NCBI GenBank assembly: GCA_045046885.1
Contig: JASFYX010000023.1
Location: 62,001-126,000, forward strand
DNA from: CG1-02-35-72 sp045046885
GTDB taxonomy: Bacteria > Bacteroidota > Bacteroidia > Flavobacteriales > Flavobacteriaceae
Length of the DNA stretch: 64,000 nucleotides
Direction of reading: 5' to 3'
Part shown: positions 24,940 through 32,879 of the stretch, piece after piece
Numbering within the stretch: the first letter of the stretch is position 1
Layout: each line of letters starts with the position of its first letter
Position numbers and translations under genes: made by a program
Notes under the pieces: generated by a model
What the model saw: only the letters and a program-made list of their open reading frames with translations
The model's database searches: none
Told to the model about the DNA's origin: nothing

Positions 24940-26175
24940 ATGGGTGTGTTTACAATTATTGCCGTTTTAGTCGTCATAGCCGCTTTGTTTGGTTATGTAA
25001 ACACGCGCTTTTTAAAACTACCCAATACCATTGGTTTAATGCTCATAACCATAGTGGTAACGCTTTTGGTTTTGGCGAGCAGTTTTTTTAATGATACCCT
25101 TTTAGAACAAGAAAAAATGCTCTTGGCGCAAATCGATTTTCAGTCGGTTTTATTGGACGTGATGCTGAGTTTTTTACTTTTTGCAGGGGCTTTACATACC
25201 AATTTTGCACAACTCAAAGTACAGCGTTATCCCATTTTGGTTTTTGCCAGTTTGGGGACTTTAACATCCACATTTATAGTCGGCGCTTTTAGTTTTTACC
25301 TCTTTAAGTTTTTAGGATTTGATGTAGATTTTATCTATTGTTTGTTGTTTGGCGCTTTAATTTCACCAACTGACCCCATTGCGGTTTTAGGGATTTTAAA
25401 ACAAGTCGGCGCACCCAAAAAATTAGAAACTAAAATTGTAGGTGAATCTTTGTTTAACGATGGCGTGGGGGTGGTTATTTTTCTCACCATTTATCAAATA
25501 GCAAAAGGCGGCGCCGAAGTTACTTTTGGTCATGTGGCCGAACTCTTTTTAGTGGAAGTTATTGGCGGTATAGCCTTAGGACTTGTTTTGGGATGGCTCA
25601 CTTTTAAAATGCTCAAATCTATTGACGATTACGACACCGAAGTTATTATTACCATCGCTACCGTAATGGGCGGTACTATTTTAGCACAATACCTACACGT
25701 TTCGGCACCCTTGGCTATGGTTACGGCAGGTCTTTTTGTAGGAAACGATACCGTAAGGCAATCGGCTATGAGTAAAACTACCGAGACTTACGTCGATAAA
25801 TTTTGGGAGTTGTTAGACATTTTACTCAACACCATACTTTTTGTGCTGATAGGGATGGAAATGTTGGTTTTAAGTTTTGATAAATATTATATTGTGGCCG
25901 GATTGATAGCCATTCCGTTATTACTGATAGCAAGGTTTTTATCGTTGCATTATCCCATTAAATTCTTTGCTAAAAAGTTAGATTTTGTTCCCAATACCAA
26001 TTTAATGATGACTTGGGGCGGTTTGCGTGGTGGTATTTCTATCGCTTTAGCGCTGAGTTTAACAACAGACATGCACCGCGAATTATTTTTGGTAATAACC
26101 TATATTGTTGTGGTATTCTCGATAATTGTACAGGGTTTAAGTTTGGGAAAAGTGGTTAAAAAACTTGTTAAATAA
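24940..26175 (+). CDS. CPA1-family Na+(K+)/H+ antiporter
   Basis: The 411-residue protein is a monovalent cation:proton antiporter of the NhaP/NHE type, with about 12 membrane helices. The ion-binding region is visible in GALISPTDPIAVLGILK and in VGESLFNDGVGVVIF, whose Asp is the conserved transport residue. TWGGLRGGISIALAL near the C terminus is also diagnostic. No cytoplasmic regulatory domain follows the membrane part. It exports Na+ or K+ in exchange for protons at the inner membrane. It lies three bases after the DinB gene. Confidence 0.92.
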   Translation: MGVFTIIAVLVVIAALFGYVNTRFLKLPNTIGLMLITIVVTLLVLASSFFNDTLLEQEKMLLAQIDFQSVLLDVMLSFLLFAGALHTNFAQLKVQRYPILVFASLGTLTSTFIVGAFSFYLFKFLGFDVDFIYCLLFGALISPTDPIAVLGILKQVGAPKKLETKIVGESLFNDGVGVVIFLTIYQIAKGGAEVTFGHVAELFLVEVIGGIALGLVLGWLTFKMLKSIDDYDTEVIITIATVMGGTILAQYLHVSAPLAMVTAGLFVGNDTVRQSAMSKTTETYVDKFWELLDILLNTILFVLIGMEMLVLSFDKYYIVAGLIAIPLLLIARFLSLHYPIKFFAKKLDFVPNTNLMMTWGGLRGGISIALALSLTTDMHRELFLVITYIVVVFSIIVQGLSLGKVVKKLVK

Positions 26176-26198
26176 AGCCGAACTAACGACATTTGTCG

Positions 26199-26262
26199 CA
26201 ATTTAAAAAATGGAACGCAGATGACGCGGATTTTTTAAGATTAACGCAGATTGCAAATTAAA
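26199..26262. repeat. Dispersed repeat fragment
   Basis: The 100-base spacer before the PLP-enzyme gene holds GGAACGCAGATGACGCGGAT and, after a T-run, GATTAACGCAGAT. This is a recognisable type of short non-coding repeat in Bacteroidota spacers. No SAM riboswitch-like structure was seen. Confidence 0.4.
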
Positions 26263-26275
26263 TAAATAAAACAAA

Positions 26276-27421
26276 ATGAAATTCAACACAAAAGTCATAC
26301 ACGGTGGGCAACAACACGACCCCAGCACAGGGGCGGTTATGCCTCCTATTTATCAAACATCAACCTATGCACAGACTACGCCCGGCGGCCACAAAGGGTA
26401 TGAGTATTCGCGTACAGGCAACCCCACACGTTCCGCTTTAGAGAAAGCTTTTGCAAGTATTGAGAACGGTAAATACGGATTGGCTTTTGGGTCGGGATTG
26501 GCGGCTATTGATGCGGTTATAAAAATACTAAAACCTGGTGATGAGGTGATTTCTACCAACGATTTGTACGGCGGTACTTATCGCATTTTTACCAAAATAT
26601 TTGAGCAATACAATATTGTATTCCACTTTGTAGGGATGGACAGTATTGCCAATGTTACAGCCAAAATTAATGCCAATACCAAATTGATTTGGGCCGAAAC
26701 GCCTACCAATCCCATGCTTAACATTATTGATATAAAAGCTTTGGCCGAGGTGGCTAAAAAACACAACATACTTTTTGGAGTTGATAATACTTTTGCTTCG
26801 CCATATTTGCAAAATCCACTTGATTTGGGTGCCGATTTGGTGATGCATTCGGTTACAAAATACTTAGGCGGTCATAGCGATGTGGTGATGGGAGCCCTTG
26901 TTGTAAAAGACAAAGACTTGGCCGACAAATTGTATTTTATTCAGAATGCCAGTGGCGCGGTATGTGGTCCAATGGACAGCTTCTTGGTTTTACGCGGTTT
27001 AAAAACACTTTCGGTACGTATGCAACGTCATTGTGAAAATGGTAGGGCTGTAGCCGAATATTTGCAATCGCATCCTAAAATTGAAAAGGTTTACTGGCCG
27101 GGATTTGAAAGTCATACCAATCACGATATCGCTAAAAAACAAATGAAAGACTTTGGTGGGATGTTATCATTTACCACTAAAGGGAATAATTACAAAGCAG
27201 CTATTTCAATAGTAGAAAATTTAAAAGTATTTACTTTAGCAGAATCTCTTGGTGGTGTAGAATCCTTATCTGGTCATCCAGCAAGTATGACACATGCGTC
27301 AATCCCGAAAGAAGAACGTGAAAAAACAGGGGTAGTCGATTCACTTATCCGCTTAAGCGTAGGGATAGAAGATAAAGACGATTTAATTGCCGATTTAGAG
27401 CAGGCTTTGGCTAGAATTTAA
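26276..27421 (+). CDS. Cystathionine gamma-synthase/lyase-type PLP enzyme
   Basis: The 381-residue protein belongs to the Cys/Met-metabolism PLP family. The cofactor Lys195 lies in HSVTKYLGGHSDVVMGALV. Other landmarks are YEYSRTGNPTR, DLYGGTYRIF, WAETPTNPMLN, GVDNTFASPYLQNP and the C-terminal SLGGVESLSGHPASMTHASI with a serine-rich lid. It could be cystathionine gamma-synthase (metB), cystathionine gamma-lyase or a sulfhydrylase; sequence alone does not separate these well. It is used in methionine/cysteine interconversion in the cytosol. Its stop overlaps that of the convergent barrel gene in a shared TTAA. Confidence 0.9.
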   Translation: MKFNTKVIHGGQQHDPSTGAVMPPIYQTSTYAQTTPGGHKGYEYSRTGNPTRSALEKAFASIENGKYGLAFGSGLAAIDAVIKILKPGDEVISTNDLYGGTYRIFTKIFEQYNIVFHFVGMDSIANVTAKINANTKLIWAETPTNPMLNIIDIKALAEVAKKHNILFGVDNTFASPYLQNPLDLGADLVMHSVTKYLGGHSDVVMGALVVKDKDLADKLYFIQNASGAVCGPMDSFLVLRGLKTLSVRMQRHCENGRAVAEYLQSHPKIEKVYWPGFESHTNHDIAKKQMKDFGGMLSFTTKGNNYKAAISIVENLKVFTLAESLGGVESLSGHPASMTHASIPKEEREKTGVVDSLIRLSVGIEDKDDLIADLEQALARI

Positions 27422-28215
27422 AACCTATAAGGGAGATGATAAACAAGTCCCACGTTTAGAAAAACCAACCATTCACGGTTTTTATTTTCTTCAACAGGTG
27501 CATTTAAACCATCTACTTTATTTGAGAAAAAGTGTTGAAAACGACCATCTATAACGGCTTCCCAATCTTGGTTTATTCTGTAGCGCGTTCCGCCACCAAT
27601 GGTAAAAGAATAGGTTGTCCCTCTTGCTTCAAAAATACCGCCGGGCAATTGCCATTTGTCTGGTAACAAGGTAATATCTTGATGAATATCGCCCAAATCG
27701 GAAACAACATAAGGTTTAAAGAAATTAAACTGGAAACCAACACTTAAATAGGGATTAAAATTATCGTTATAATTGTCAAAAAGCTGCATTTCTTGCTGAT
27801 AAAAACTTCTAAAATAATACTCTAATTGAGACCCCACATTAAACATTCTATTCCCACCGTGCATAGCGCGTAATTTATCGGCTATTACAGAAGTTCTGTC
27901 GGGTGCTACAAATTTACCGTGGTGTTTAAATTTGTTGGTCATAAACGACACTTCTGTGCGTATTTTAAAGTGGTCTGCAAAATAAGGACGCTCCCAATTA
28001 CTCTTAAAAAAACTCAAATAATGGACAGCGCCAATAGCAAAACCGAAATTGCCGAAAGTACTGCTAAATTGGTTTCTAGCACCATAGTCGGTTTGCATAG
28101 AGCCTGTTCCTAAAATAAAACCTATTTCTTGTGTAAAACGCGTTTGTGCCTTTATAGAAAGACTAACAAAGAGTAAGTAAAAAAGAATTATTTTTAGAAG
28201 GGTTCTACTTTTCAT
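27418..28215 (-). CDS. THC0290_0291-family outer-membrane barrel-like protein
   Basis: The 265-residue protein has a Sec signal peptide (hydrophobic 9-23, cleavage after IKAQ). A chain of alternating beta-strand segments follows, ending in LVFLNVGLVYHLPYRF with a C-terminal Phe typical of barrels. Internal motifs TQEIGFILGTGSMQTDYG and FNPYLSVGFQFNFF match a family I know as THC0290_0291, restricted to flavobacteria. An outer-membrane location is likely. The role is unknown. It has its own TAnnTTTG box immediately before the start codon, and it is convergent with the PLP-enzyme gene. Confidence 0.8.
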   Translation of the reverse strand: MKSRTLLKIILFYLLFVSLSIKAQTRFTQEIGFILGTGSMQTDYGARNQFSSTFGNFGFAIGAVHYLSFFKSNWERPYFADHFKIRTEVSFMTNKFKHHGKFVAPDRTSVIADKLRAMHGGNRMFNVGSQLEYYFRSFYQQEMQLFDNYNDNFNPYLSVGFQFNFFKPYVVSDLGDIHQDITLLPDKWQLPGGIFEARGTTYSFTIGGGTRYRINQDWEAVIDGRFQHFFSNKVDGLNAPVEENKNREWLVFLNVGLVYHLPYRF

Positions 28216-28220
28216 GCAAG

Positions 28221-28228
28221 CAAATGTA
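28221..28228 (-). promoter_or_regulatory. Predicted -7 box for the outer-membrane barrel gene
   Basis: The minus strand reads TACATTTG, with only five bases between the box and the ATG at 28215. As with plsC, the predicted transcript would be leaderless or nearly so. Confidence 0.45.
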
Positions 28229-28248
28229 AAAAAATAATACTTAGTAAT

Positions 28249-28575
28249 TTATAAATTGTCTTTTGGATTCCAAAAATGTTTTTTAAAATCGGTTATTTGA
28301 TTGGTTTTAACTTCAATTCCTTCGTTTTCTAACAGTTGTTGCATAAGGTTTGTGCCGTCAAAATGGCTTTTACCCGTTAACAAACCATTTCTGTTTACTA
28401 CACGATGCGCTGGGATGTCTTCTTGATTGTGTGCTGCATTCATAGCCCAGCCCACCATTCGTGCCGAGCGTTCGGCTCCTAAATATTTAGCGATAGCACC
28501 ATAAGACGTGACACGTCCGTAAGGTATTTTTTTTGCCACATCATAAACACGCTCAAAGAAATTCACATTTTTCAT
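28249..28575 (-). CDS. Alkyltransferase-like protein (ATL), MGMT family without catalytic Cys
   Basis: The 108-residue protein is the C-terminal DNA-binding domain of the O6-alkylguanine transferase family, with FERVYDVAKKIPYGRVTSYGAIAKYLG (helix-turn-helix with the Arg finger) and the active-site loop PAHRVVNRNG. The usual Cys of PCHRV is replaced by Ala, so it cannot accept alkyl groups. It should act as an ATL protein that flips and flags alkylated guanine for nucleotide excision repair. It overlaps the upstream transporter gene by four bases in an apparent operon with trmB. Confidence 0.9.
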   Translation of the reverse strand: MKNVNFFERVYDVAKKIPYGRVTSYGAIAKYLGAERSARMVGWAMNAAHNQEDIPAHRVVNRNGLLTGKSHFDGTNLMQQLLENEGIEVKTNQITDFKKHFWNPKDNL

Positions 28576-29192
28576 AAAAACAAATTTATAAGCGTTATGA
28601 TACCTAAAATACCTGTTAAAGCCGCTAATATAAAATTGATATTCTTTGTCATAAGATTTAACTTATGAGACACTTTTTGCGCTGTAAAAATATACAGGAA
28701 TAAGATTAAAAGAGTCCCTAATGTAGCCCCTGACACAAAAATTAAAATAGAGATTTTACTAAAATCTAACAAGCCAGCCATATCTAATGAAGCCCCAACA
28801 CCACAGTAATAAGGAATAGCAAACATATTTAGAAAAGACAAGAGTAACCCAATGGTAAAGTTGTTTTTAATGCGTTGTTTAGGGGTGTAGTTTTCTTTAC
28901 GTTCAGAAAATCCCTTTCTAAAAAAATATAAAGAAAGCAGTATAAAAATAACAGCCGCCACTTCTTTAACATAAATAAGCAAATACTGATTTTCTTTTAA
29001 AAGCTTGGTAATCAGCAAGGCAATGGTTGCTTGAAAAAACACGCTTATAGAAGCCCCAACGGCATAAACTTCGGCTTTTTGGCGTCCTTTTGTAGTACTT
29101 ATTTTAACAGCTGTCATATTGAGCATACTGGGCGGAATTAAGCCTACAAAAGCAGAAATTAAACCCAAAAAGAAAACTAAAATTAAGCTCAT
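28572..29192 (-). CDS. LysE/RhtB-type transporter
   Basis: The 206-residue protein has six membrane helices and the LysE-family N-terminal pattern LISAFVGLIPPSMLNMTAVKISTTKGRQKAEVYAVGASISVFFQ. The family exports amino acids or related small molecules across the inner membrane; the substrate is unknown. Its ATG overlaps the trmB stop by one base and its end overlaps the ATL gene by four, so it is translationally coupled in the operon DUF6341-trmB-lysE-like-ATL. Confidence 0.82.
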   Translation of the reverse strand: MSLILVFFLGLISAFVGLIPPSMLNMTAVKISTTKGRQKAEVYAVGASISVFFQATIALLITKLLKENQYLLIYVKEVAAVIFILLSLYFFRKGFSERKENYTPKQRIKNNFTIGLLLSFLNMFAIPYYCGVGASLDMAGLLDFSKISILIFVSGATLGTLLILFLYIFTAQKVSHKLNLMTKNINFILAALTGILGIITLINLFL

Positions 29193-29863
29193 TAAAAATG
29201 GGGTTTAAATTTGAGATAAGTTATGGGTTTTTTCTTTTCTAAAAATTGCTTTTCGTAAAAAGTTTGTGTTAACACAGCTTCTTTTGGGGCATGTGGATTT
29301 CTGTAAACATTGTGGTGGGCGTATAAAAGTTCATGGCCTTGTGCTTCTATTAATCCTAAAGTATAACCGTGTAAAAATTCGGAATCTGTTTTTAAATGAA
29401 TGACACCATCGTTAACCAAAATACTGTGATATTTTTTTAGAAAGGTAGGGTTTGTCAAACGGTGCTTGGTGCGTTTAAATTTTATTTGTGGATCGGGAAA
29501 AGTTATCCAAATTTCGGCGATTTCATTTTTGGCAAAACACAAATCAATAAGCTCAATTTGTGTACGTACAAAAGCAACATTAGTAATATTGTCTTCTAAA
29601 GCGGTTTTAGCACCACGCCAAAAACGCGCCCCTTTAATATCAATGCCTATAAAATTTCTATCGGGATAAAGGTGTGCTAAAGCCAGAGAATATTCGCCTT
29701 TGCCACAGCCCAGCTCTAGAGTAATAGGATTGTCATTTTTGAAAAAGGTATGCCACTTGCCTTTTAACTTAAACCCGTCGGTAAGATTAGCACGTGTAGG
29801 CTGAATGACATTAGAAAATGTTTCGTTTTCGCGAAAGCGTTTTAATTTGTTTTTACTTCCCAA
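29192..29863 (-). CDS. trmB: tRNA (guanine-N7-)-methyltransferase
   Basis: The 223-residue enzyme methylates G46 of tRNA with S-adenosylmethionine. The SAM-binding motif is ITLELGCGKGEYSLALA, followed by FIGIDIKGARFWRGAKTALED, the TrmB-specific WITFPDPQIKFKRTKHRLTNPTFL (PDP motif plus KxRH-like segment) and LKTDSEFLHGYTL. The length and all motifs fit. It starts 17 bases after the DUF6341 gene and overlaps the transporter gene by one base. Confidence 0.95.
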   Translation of the reverse strand: MGSKNKLKRFRENETFSNVIQPTRANLTDGFKLKGKWHTFFKNDNPITLELGCGKGEYSLALAHLYPDRNFIGIDIKGARFWRGAKTALEDNITNVAFVRTQIELIDLCFAKNEIAEIWITFPDPQIKFKRTKHRLTNPTFLKKYHSILVNDGVIHLKTDSEFLHGYTLGLIEAQGHELLYAHHNVYRNPHAPKEAVLTQTFYEKQFLEKKKPITYLKFKPHF

Positions 29864-29880
29864 ATCAGTTGAATAAAAAC

Positions 29881-30078
29881 TTATAAATTAGCACCTTTTC
29901 TGTGTTTTTTAAGCTGAGACATCCAAAAATAAAAGGCGGCTACACCAACTATAAACAATAAGAAATTAGGGATGTTTGAAATCCACCAATCACCTGAAAA
30001 TCTTAATTTGTTAAAAGGAGCAAATGCGACATTGGTAAAAAAATCGGCTAGGGCTCTAAAAAAATTGTTTGCTATCAT
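29881..30078 (-). CDS. Small membrane protein, DUF6341-like
   Basis: The 65-residue product has one membrane helix (about residues 35-53), a WWISNIPNFLLFIVGVAAFYFW core and a basic C-terminal tail (KKHRKGANL). It matches what I recall as DUF6341, a small flavobacterial protein usually encoded next to a DUF6427 gene, as here on the other side of a shared 40-base promoter region. It heads the operon with trmB. The function is unknown. Confidence 0.75.
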   Translation of the reverse strand: MIANNFFRALADFFTNVAFAPFNKLRFSGDWWISNIPNFLLFIVGVAAFYFWMSQLKKHRKGANL

Positions 30079-30099
30079 ATCTTAAGTATCTTTACACTG

Positions 30100-30129
30100 C
30101 AAAAATAGAAATTTTAAAATGATTGCCAA
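30100..30129 (-). promoter_or_regulatory. Promoter for the DUF6341-trmB operon
   Basis: The minus strand has TATTTTTG (30100-30107) as -7 box and TTG (30127-30129) as -33 element, 19 bases apart. This is an exact match to the Bacteroidota TTG-N17-23-TAnnTTTG consensus. The -33 triplet lies within codons 3-4 of the divergent DUF6427 gene. Confidence 0.65.
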
Positions 30130-31054
30130 TTTTTTTAATAATGCTAAGCCAATAAAGAGTGTAATACTCTTAATAATGCTTATTGTTTTTTTTGTTTTAG
30201 CTCATTTAAATATAAATTTCAATTTTTCATCACTAGAGTTTTGGAGTTTAAAAATTCTAGATATACTCTTGCTTCTGAGTTTGTTTTTTATCTATAATTT
30301 TATAATTACTAAAAACAAACTCACTTTTACAAACAGTTATGCTTTGTTATTTATTTGTCTGTCGTTTGGCTTATTTTATACAGTTTTAACTGATTCTAAA
30401 ATTTTAATTTCTCAGGTAATTTTAGCTTTATCGTTTAGGCGTATTTACAGTTTGCGTTCAAACCAAAGTATTAAAGAAAAGTTGTTTGACAGTTCTTTTT
30501 TAATAGCTGTTTCGAGTCTTTTCTTTTTTGAAAACAGTTATTTTATTGTGCTTATTTATGTGGCGCTTTTCGCTTTTTTAAGAACTAATTGGTATTATTT
30601 TATTATTCCGATAGTCGGGTTTTTAGTGCCCTATTTCCTGATTTATATTTTTGCTTTAGGAACAGACTCTTTTTCTTATTTTAATAAAATTACCGCTATT
30701 TCTCTTTATGTGAATTTGGATATTCTAAATAACACAAAGCTTTTAGTCATTATTGATATTGTATTTTTGGCAGGAAGTTTTGGGTATATCAGAAAAACAG
30801 TTAAAACAACAGAGTTTAGCAATGAGTTTCGTGCTTTGTGGAGCTTGGTTTTAGCTCATTTTATTATGGCTATTTTTTTGGTATTTACAGGTGTCAATTT
30901 CACATTAGACAAAGCGCTTTATATTATTTTCCCTTTCGGGATAATTATGGCAAATTATCTACAAACTATAGAAAAAAAAGGACTGAAAGAGTTGCTAGTA
31001 TTCTTCTTTGTAGGCCTAACTTTAAGCAGTATTATTTACAATTTTGTACCGTAA
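30119..31054 (+). CDS. Polytopic membrane protein, DUF6427-like
   Basis: The 311-residue product is almost entirely hydrophobic, with about 9-10 predicted membrane helices. It starts MIANFFNNAKPIKS, strikingly like the MIANNFF start of the divergent DUF6341 protein. The body, including YALLFICLSFGLFYTVLTDSKILISQVILALSFRRIYSLRS, fits DUF6427 as I recall it. The function is unknown. Its 3' end overlaps the convergent upp gene by 19 bases, within coding sequence of both. Confidence 0.75.
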   Translation: MIANFFNNAKPIKSVILLIMLIVFFVLAHLNINFNFSSLEFWSLKILDILLLLSLFFIYNFIITKNKLTFTNSYALLFICLSFGLFYTVLTDSKILISQVILALSFRRIYSLRSNQSIKEKLFDSSFLIAVSSLFFFENSYFIVLIYVALFAFLRTNWYYFIIPIVGFLVPYFLIYIFALGTDSFSYFNKITAISLYVNLDILNNTKLLVIIDIVFLAGSFGYIRKTVKTTEFSNEFRALWSLVLAHFIMAIFLVFTGVNFTLDKALYIIFPFGIIMANYLQTIEKKGLKELLVFFFVGLTLSSIIYNFVP

Positions 31055-31689
31055 GCTAAATCGCCGGCATCGCCCAATCCGGGAACGATATAGCCTTTAG
31101 CATTCAATTTATTGTCAACTGTAGCTATCCACAAATGGGTGTTGTCAGGAAATTTATTTTTTATAAAATCAACACCTTCTTTAGCCCCAATTACAGAAAC
31201 AATATGAATCTGTTTAGGTGTTCCTGCTTTTTTTAAAGCTTCGTAAACAGCTACCATAGAATGTCCTGTAGCCAACATAGGGTCAACCAATAAAAGGGTT
31301 TTGTTTTCTAATGATGGGGTAGCCAAATATTCTACAACTATTTCAAAAGCATCGGTATTATCGGGGTGATGGCGGTAAGCCGATATAAAAGCATTTTCGG
31401 CATCGTCAAAATAATTTAGCACCCCTTGATGTAATGGTAATCCGGCTCTTAAAATAGAGCAAATAACAATGTCATTATCAGATAATGACATTTGTTTTGT
31501 CCCTAAGGGTGTGCTTATCATTTGGCCGTGGTAATTGAGATGTTTACTCAATTCATACCCTAAAATTTCGCCAATGCGTTCAATATTACGTCTAAAACGC
31601 AGTTTGTCTTTCTGTAGATTAATATCACGGATTTCTGAAATAAATTTTAAGAGAATAGAGTTTTGGGAGTCTAAATTATGAACAGTCAT
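31036..31689 (-). CDS. upp: Uracil phosphoribosyltransferase
   Basis: The 217-residue enzyme salvages uracil to UMP using PRPP. It has the PRPP-binding motif LLLVDPMLATGHSMVAVYEAL and the uracil-binding C terminus YIVPGLGDAGDLAYGT. SILRAGLPLHQGVL and HIVSVIGAKEGVDF are also as in Upp. Length is normal. It lies 27 bases after the iron-ADH gene but carries its own TAnnTTTG box in that gap, so it can be expressed on its own. It overlaps the convergent DUF6427 gene by 19 bases. Confidence 0.95.
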   Translation of the reverse strand: MTVHNLDSQNSILLKFISEIRDINLQKDKLRFRRNIERIGEILGYELSKHLNYHGQMISTPLGTKQMSLSDNDIVICSILRAGLPLHQGVLNYFDDAENAFISAYRHHPDNTDAFEIVVEYLATPSLENKTLLLVDPMLATGHSMVAVYEALKKAGTPKQIHIVSVIGAKEGVDFIKNKFPDNTHLWIATVDNKLNAKGYIVPGLGDAGDLAYGTKL

Positions 31690-31705
31690 TAGAAGTGTAT
31701 TTGTA

Positions 31706-31713
31706 CAAAGATA
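31706..31713 (-). promoter_or_regulatory. Predicted -7 box for upp
   Basis: The minus strand reads TATCTTTG, 16 bases before the upp ATG and just after the stop codon of the upstream iron-ADH gene. Confidence 0.5.
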
Positions 31714-31716
31714 ATT

Positions 31717-32874
31717 TTAATAACTCATTTCTACAATTTCTTTTACTTTTTCTATAGTGATGTGTTGTTGCTCTCCTAGACCAGTCCAACTGCGGTTTGT
31801 AAAGCGTTCACAAATTATTGAAGCAGTGTCTTTGTAATTATCGGTATAATCAGAAAGTTTTGTTTTAACACCCAAACTTGTAAAAAAGGCACTTGTTTTT
31901 TCAATAGCCATATCAGCAATAGTATTGTCATCGCCAGATAACTGCCAAATACGTTTACCGTATTGTACCAACTTTTCATATTTATCTGTTTTCATTATAC
32001 GATACAAATTAGGTGCAATAATAGCCAAGGATTGGGCGTGGTCTACACCGTATAACGCCGTTAATTCATGGCCAATCATATGGGTAGCCCAATCTGTTGG
32101 GACACCTTTAGACAAGAGCCCGTTTAAAGCCATTGTACAACTCCACATAAAATTTGAAGCTAATTTATAATCAGTTGGATTTTCAATGACATCAGCTCCA
32201 ATTTCTATCAATGTTTGTAAAACACTTTCGGCAATACGATCTTGTAAATAGGCATGAGCGTTGTAAGTAAGGTATTGTTCCATTACGTGTACAAAAGCAT
32301 CTACAACACCATTTTGTAATTGTCTTTTTGGCAAACTGGCAATAACTGTTGGATCGTTAAACGAAAATTTAGGAAATAACAACGGATTGCTAAATGCCAT
32401 TTTTTCTTTGGTTGCTGCTTTGGTAATAACAGCTCCCGAATTCATTTCAGACCCTGTAGCTGGTAAAGTTAAGACAACACCAAAAGGAATTGCTTTTGTA
32501 ACAGTCGCCCCTTTAGCCAAGATATCCCAAGAATCAGCTCCTTCAAAAGGAATCGCCGCTGCTATAAATTTGGTTGCGTCAATTACAGAACCGCCGCCTA
32601 CAGCCAAAATAAAATTGATATTTTCTTTTTTTGCTAAAGCAACTGCTTTAATAAGTGTTTCGTATTGCGGATTGGCTTCAATACCACCAAATTCAATAAT
32701 CTTAAAATTTTTAAGTTCGGCAATAACTTTATTGTAAATCCCATTTTTTTTGATACTCCCACCACCATAAGTCAACAATACTTTAGCTTGGTTTGGTATT
32801 TCATTAGACAATTTAGATAATTGGTCTTTTCCAAAAATCATTTTTACAGGATTGTACAATTCAAAATTATTCAT
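31717..32874 (-). CDS. Iron-containing alcohol dehydrogenase, YqhD/BDH-like
   Basis: The 385-residue protein is a group III alcohol dehydrogenase. The nucleotide-binding GGGSVIDATKFIAAA and VLLTYGGGSIKKNG match YqhD/butanol-dehydrogenase members. Iron ligands are visible in DAFVHVMEQYLT and GVDHAQSLAIIAPNLYR (Asp/His set). It reduces aldehydes with NAD(P)H in the cytosol, often as detoxification. It lies five bases after the GT9 gene, at the distal end of what looks like a long operon starting at pheA. The reason for that association is not clear. Confidence 0.88.
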   Translation of the reverse strand: MNNFELYNPVKMIFGKDQLSKLSNEIPNQAKVLLTYGGGSIKKNGIYNKVIAELKNFKIIEFGGIEANPQYETLIKAVALAKKENINFILAVGGGSVIDATKFIAAAIPFEGADSWDILAKGATVTKAIPFGVVLTLPATGSEMNSGAVITKAATKEKMAFSNPLLFPKFSFNDPTVIASLPKRQLQNGVVDAFVHVMEQYLTYNAHAYLQDRIAESVLQTLIEIGADVIENPTDYKLASNFMWSCTMALNGLLSKGVPTDWATHMIGHELTALYGVDHAQSLAIIAPNLYRIMKTDKYEKLVQYGKRIWQLSGDDNTIADMAIEKTSAFFTSLGVKTKLSDYTDNYKDTASIICERFTNRSWTGLGEQQHITIEKVKEIVEMSY

Positions 32875-32879
32875 AACTG

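Noticed and set aside
26176..26275. SAM riboswitch upstream of the metB-like gene
   Set aside because: The spacer is filled by a repeat fragment and shows no riboswitch-like structure.
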